Positions 5,647-7,895 of a DNA stretch of 7,895 nucleotides are shown here, in pieces. Below the pieces are notes generated by a model. That model saw only the letters and a program-made list of their open reading frames with translations. It ran no database searches and was not told where the DNA came from. The stretch comes from Nitriliruptoraceae bacterium (lineage in GTDB: Bacteria > Actinomycetota > Nitriliruptoria > Nitriliruptorales > Nitriliruptoraceae): positions 1-7,895 of the forward strand of contig SKNP01000144.1 of NCBI GenBank assembly GCA_007120485.1. Reading direction: 5' to 3'. How positions within the stretch are numbered: the stretch's first letter is position 1; the number at the start of each line of letters is the position of its first letter. The translations under genes and the position numbers were made by a program.

Positions 5647-5915
5647 GCCAGGCCGCGGCGAACCCTGACGGCCCCGAGGAGGGGACCGGCGAGCCCCGCA
5701 CGTCGCCGGAAGCGACCGGCGGGGTCGATGGTGAGGTTGCCAAGGCCGAGGGTGAGGTCGTCGGGGCCGATGATGAGGTCTCCGACGATGCCCTCGCGGC
5801 GTTGCGGACCGAACTCGAAGCGGTCGACGACGTGCCCGTCGGTGAGCGGGTGGAGCTGTTCGAGCGCGCCAACGAGACGCTCGCGGCCGAACTCGCCGCC
5901 TTGGACGAGGTCTGA
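5643..5915 (+). CDS. small acidic conserved-type hypothetical protein upstream of tlyA
   Basis: A 90-aa protein with about 25 acidic and 5 basic residues and no Cys or His. Residues 1-50 are a Gly/Glu/Pro-rich low-complexity segment. Residues 47-90 (SDDALAALRTELEAVDDVP then a helix ending AAELAALDEV) look like a helical hairpin. I do not recognise a named family. Mycobacteria also have a small unknown gene (Rv1693) directly before tlyA, so it may be a positional counterpart. The GTG start at 5643 overlaps the stop of the phasin-like gene (GTGA), which suggests coupled translation and roughly matched amounts. Its strong negative charge beside a lysine-tailed partner suggests, as inference only, that the two might bind each other. 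tlyA follows after 2 nt. Confidence 0.7.
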   Translation: MSQAAANPDGPEEGTGEPRTSPEATGGVDGEVAKAEGEVVGADDEVSDDALAALRTELEAVDDVPVGERVELFERANETLAAELAALDEV

Positions 5916-5917
5916 CG

Positions 5918-6925
5918 CTGGCCACCCCCCGCCGCCGGCTCGACGCCGAACTCGTCCGTCGGCGGCTGGTGGACAGTCGGGCCCAAGCGCAGGAGGCGAT
6001 CGGCGCCGGGCTGGTCACGGTGGATGGGGCGCCGGCCCTGAAGTCGTCGACGCAGATCACCTCGACGCAGCAGGTGGCCCTGGCGTCGCCGCCACGCCGG
6101 TTCGTCTCGCGAGGCGGCGACAAGCTCGCCCACGCGTTGACGACGTTCGACCTCGAGGTCGCTGGACGTCGATGCCTGGACGCGGGCGCTTCGACGGGCG
6201 GTTTCACCGACTGCCTCCTCCAGCACGGGGCGGCGCACGTCCTGGCCTACGACGTCGGGTACGGCCAGATCCACGAGCGGCTGCGCACCGACGAACGCGT
6301 CACCGTCGCCGAGCGGACCAACGTCCGCGAGCTGACGGCGGACCAGGTGCCCCCGCCGGCGCCGGAGCTGGTGGTTGCCGACCTCTCCTTCATCTCGCTC
6401 ACCTCGGTGTTGCCGGTCCTGCGTGCGGTCGCGTCCGATGAGGCGGAGGCCCTCGTGCTGGTCAAGCCGCAGTTCGAAGCCGAACGCGCCGACGTCGGCA
6501 AGGGCGGCGTCGTCCGCGACCCGGAGGTCTGGCGGCGGTGTCTGCGGCGGGTCGCGCTGGGGGCACGGGCGGTCGGTTGGACCACCGCGGGTGCGACCGC
6601 CTCGGCGCTGCTCGGACCCGCCGGCAACGTCGAGTTCCTGCTGCACCTCTCACCAGCGCCGGTCGACGATCGCGACGATGGGGCCGGTGATGACCACGGT
6701 GATGGGGACGGGGACGCCGTCGAGGTCGGTGATGACCACGGCGGTGAGCACGGCGACGCGGTCGAGGTCGGTGATGACCACGGCGGTGAGCACGGCGACG
6801 CGGTCGAGGTCCCCGCTGCCCCGTCGGACACGCTGCCCGACGAGGTCGAGGGACGGCTGGCCGCGGCCGTGGCGGACGGGATCAGCTTGCGCGAGGGCAG
6901 CACGACGCTGGAGGCATCGCGATGA
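5918..6925 (+). CDS. tlyA: TlyA-type rRNA 2'-O-methyltransferase, probable CTG start
   Basis: A 335-aa S4-domain plus FtsJ-like methyltransferase. TlyA enzymes add 2'-O-methyl groups with SAM to 23S rRNA C1920 and, in the long actinobacterial type, also 16S rRNA C1409; loss gives capreomycin resistance in mycobacteria. The N-terminal S4 region (about 5-60: RRRLDAELVRRRLVDSRAQA onward) binds RNA. SRGGDK (64-69), LDAGASTGG (87-95), VADLSFISL (153-161), LVKPQFE (181-187) and GNVEF (236-240) give the conserved K69, D155, K183, E239 set. No ATG, GTG or TTG precedes GTG 5969 in frame, yet homology begins before it. CTG 5918, with GAGG 7 nt upstream, restores the family N-terminus. An Asp/His/Glu repeat insert (about 247-305) separates the catalytic core from the last helix. 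The stop overlaps nadK as ATGA. Confidence 0.92.
   Translation: MATPRRRLDAELVRRRLVDSRAQAQEAIGAGLVTVDGAPALKSSTQITSTQQVALASPPRRFVSRGGDKLAHALTTFDLEVAGRRCLDAGASTGGFTDCLLQHGAAHVLAYDVGYGQIHERLRTDERVTVAERTNVRELTADQVPPPAPELVVADLSFISLTSVLPVLRAVASDEAEALVLVKPQFEAERADVGKGGVVRDPEVWRRCLRRVALGARAVGWTTAGATASALLGPAGNVEFLLHLSPAPVDDRDDGAGDDHGDGDGDAVEVGDDHGGEHGDAVEVGDDHGGEHGDAVEVPAAPSDTLPDEVEGRLAAAVADGISLREGSTTLEASR
6677..6810 (+). repeat. 42-bp tandem repeat inside tlyA
   Basis: Two identical 42-bp copies lie at 6719-6760 and 6761-6802. The first 8 bases of a third copy follow (6803-6810), and a diverged copy precedes them (about 6677-6718). The exact copies code the 14-residue unit VEVGDDHGGEHGDA. The identity at silent sites suggests a recent duplication. 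Confidence 0.95.
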
Positions 6926-7788
6926 GGGTGGGCCTGCTCGTGCACGCCGGCCGTGATGCGTCGGTGGCGGCGGCCGCCGACGCGGCACGGCTCCTCCACG
7001 GATTGGGTGCGGAGGCGGTGGTCCCCGATTCCGACGAGGGCTGGCCGGTCTCCGCCGAACTCGCCAGCGTCGCAACCGTCGTGGACGTCGCCGGGTTCGC
7101 CGCCGAGGTGGATCTGGCGATGTCGTTCGGTGGGGATGGGACGTTCCTGCGCGCGGCCTACCTGTGCCGCGACGCGGACGTGCCGATCCTCGGCGTCAAC
7201 CTGGGACGGCTGGGGTTCCTCGCCGAGGTGGAACTCGACGACCTGGGTCCGGCGCTGCGCGCGGTGGTCGAGGGCAGCTACGTCGTGGAGGACCGTCCGA
7301 CCCTGGAAGCACTGATCGAGGAGCCGGACGGCGGCGCCCGCACCCGATGCTGGGCGCTGAACGAGGTCGCCGTGGAGAAGACCGCCCGGCAGCGGCTGCT
7401 CCACCTCGACGTCTCCGTTGCCGGCACGCTGTTCGCCCGGGTCCCGGCGGACGCGCTGATCCTGGCGACCGCCACCGGGTCGACCGCCTACGCGCTGTCC
7501 GCCGGGGGCCCGTTGGTCTCCCCGAAGGTTGCGGCGACCCTGGTGGTGCCGGTCGCACCGCACACGTTGTTCGACCGGACCGTCGTTGCCGCCCCCGATG
7601 AGGTCGTCCGCGTCGAGTTGTCCGCGGAGCAGGCGCCGGCGTTGGTCTCCCCGGACGGGCGCGAACCGATCGAGCTGTCGCCGGGTGGCGTCGTCAGCGT
7701 GTGGGGCGGTGGCCGTCCGGTGAGGCTGGCACGGGTCGGGTTGCTGGACTTCGCCACGCTGGTTCGCCGCAAGTTCGGGCTGCGGTAG
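6922..7788 (+). CDS. nadK: NAD kinase
   Basis: A 288-aa ATP/polyphosphate-type NAD kinase (PpnK/NadK), which phosphorylates NAD+ to NADP+ in the cytoplasm and so supplies the cell's NADP(H). The catalytic FGGDGTFLRA (69-78, D72) is intact, followed by GVNLGRLGFL (91-100) and the NAD-binding LNEVAVEK (146-153). Next come TATGSTAYALSAGGP (183-197) and VPVAPHTL (209-216), the usual order for the family. Length is typical. Start: ATG at 6922 overlaps the tlyA stop (ATGA), with GGAGG at 6910-6914, 7 nt upstream. The tlyA-nadK order is conserved in actinobacteria; recN is the usual next gene and would lie beyond the right edge. It is probably cotranscribed with the phasin-like gene, the acidic-protein gene and tlyA. 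Confidence 0.97.
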   Translation: MRVGLLVHAGRDASVAAAADAARLLHGLGAEAVVPDSDEGWPVSAELASVATVVDVAGFAAEVDLAMSFGGDGTFLRAAYLCRDADVPILGVNLGRLGFLAEVELDDLGPALRAVVEGSYVVEDRPTLEALIEEPDGGARTRCWALNEVAVEKTARQRLLHLDVSVAGTLFARVPADALILATATGSTAYALSAGGPLVSPKVAATLVVPVAPHTLFDRTVVAAPDEVVRVELSAEQAPALVSPDGREPIELSPGGVVSVWGGGRPVRLARVGLLDFATLVRRKFGLR

Positions 7789-7848
7789 CGGGCCTGCTCG
7801 GTGACGTTCGGGTTGTGGACGCTCCAAGGGTGACCGGGGTGCGGGCGG

Positions 7849-7854
7849 TAGCCT
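7849..7854 (+). promoter_or_regulatory. candidate -10 (TAGCCT) for a gene beyond the right edge
   Basis: TAGCCT lies 60 nt after the nadK stop in the final 107 nt, which hold no convincing coding start. It would start transcription near 7861, rightwards. If real, the next gene (recN by analogy with mycobacteria) has its own promoter as well as possible read-through from nadK. No -35 is recognisable. Confidence 0.25.
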
Positions 7855-7895
7855 GCGGTTGCTCCGCTGCCGCCGTTGCACGCCACCTCCGTTGC

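Noticed and set aside
4771..6646. Long minus-strand open frames (478 and 434 codons) over the phasin-like, acidic and tlyA genes
   Set aside because: Low-complexity Arg/Leu/Gly or Ser/Arg/Pro translations caused by the antisense of repeat-rich genes; no start context or homology.
5413..6810. Possible CRISPR or mobile-element repeats
   Set aside because: Both repeat tracts are coding, in frame (27 and 42 bp), contiguous and without spacers; no cas, transposase or terminal inverted repeats are present.
6247..7881. 544-codon open frame on the minus strand across tlyA and nadK
   Set aside because: It lies opposite two clear genes with intact motifs. Its translation is Arg/Pro/Gln/Ser-rich with no recognisable domain, a usual antisense shadow in very GC-rich DNA.

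Overview
The window is very GC-rich and gene-dense, with frequent GTG starts and 4-nt gene overlaps. Its right half carries the tlyA-nadK pair, which in mycobacteria is followed by recN. Together these point to a chromosomal segment of an actinobacterium, perhaps a deep-branching one. The lineage is inference; no rRNA or other decisive marker is present.

Layout. (1) 2-199 (+): C-terminal end of a TPR-like protein, convergent with (2) an MBL-fold metallohydrolase (1338-271, -) that has its full metal-ligand set. (3) Divergent from it across a 126-nt gap is a small, diverged SSB/OB-fold-like protein (1465-1995, +). (4) A minus-strand cluster runs from 4793 down to 2002: an SCP2-fold protein, a rhomboid protease, a RimB-type retropepsin-like protease and an aspartoacylase/succinylglutamate-desuccinylase-family zinc enzyme. 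The last two overlap by GTGA. (5) A plus-strand operon starts at 5068: a phasin-like protein with a histone-H1-like lysine tail, a small very acidic protein, tlyA and nadK. Its junctions are GTGA, a 2-nt gap and ATGA. The final 107 nt hold a candidate promoter for a gene beyond the window.

How the genes fit together. The tlyA-nadK block is housekeeping: rRNA 2'-O-methylation and NADP supply. The lysine-tailed phasin-like protein and the acidic protein are translationally linked to it. The RimB/aspartoacylase pair belongs to a family context usually seen with a RimK-type ATP-grasp ligase, but none is encoded here.

Most notable observations: tlyA homology extends upstream of every ATG/GTG/TTG in its frame, to a CTG codon with a well-placed ribosome binding site; tlyA carries a 42-bp exact tandem repeat coding an Asp/His/Glu-rich insert; the phasin-like protein ends in seven 9-residue lysine repeats; a 12-bp triplet repeat creates three in-frame ATGs at the ssb-like start; and TAG(G/C)CT hexamers lie in four intergenic gaps, each pointing at the next gene. 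I see no CRISPR array, tRNA, rRNA, IS element or defence system. This is largely ordinary core genome with some unusual low-complexity protein segments.
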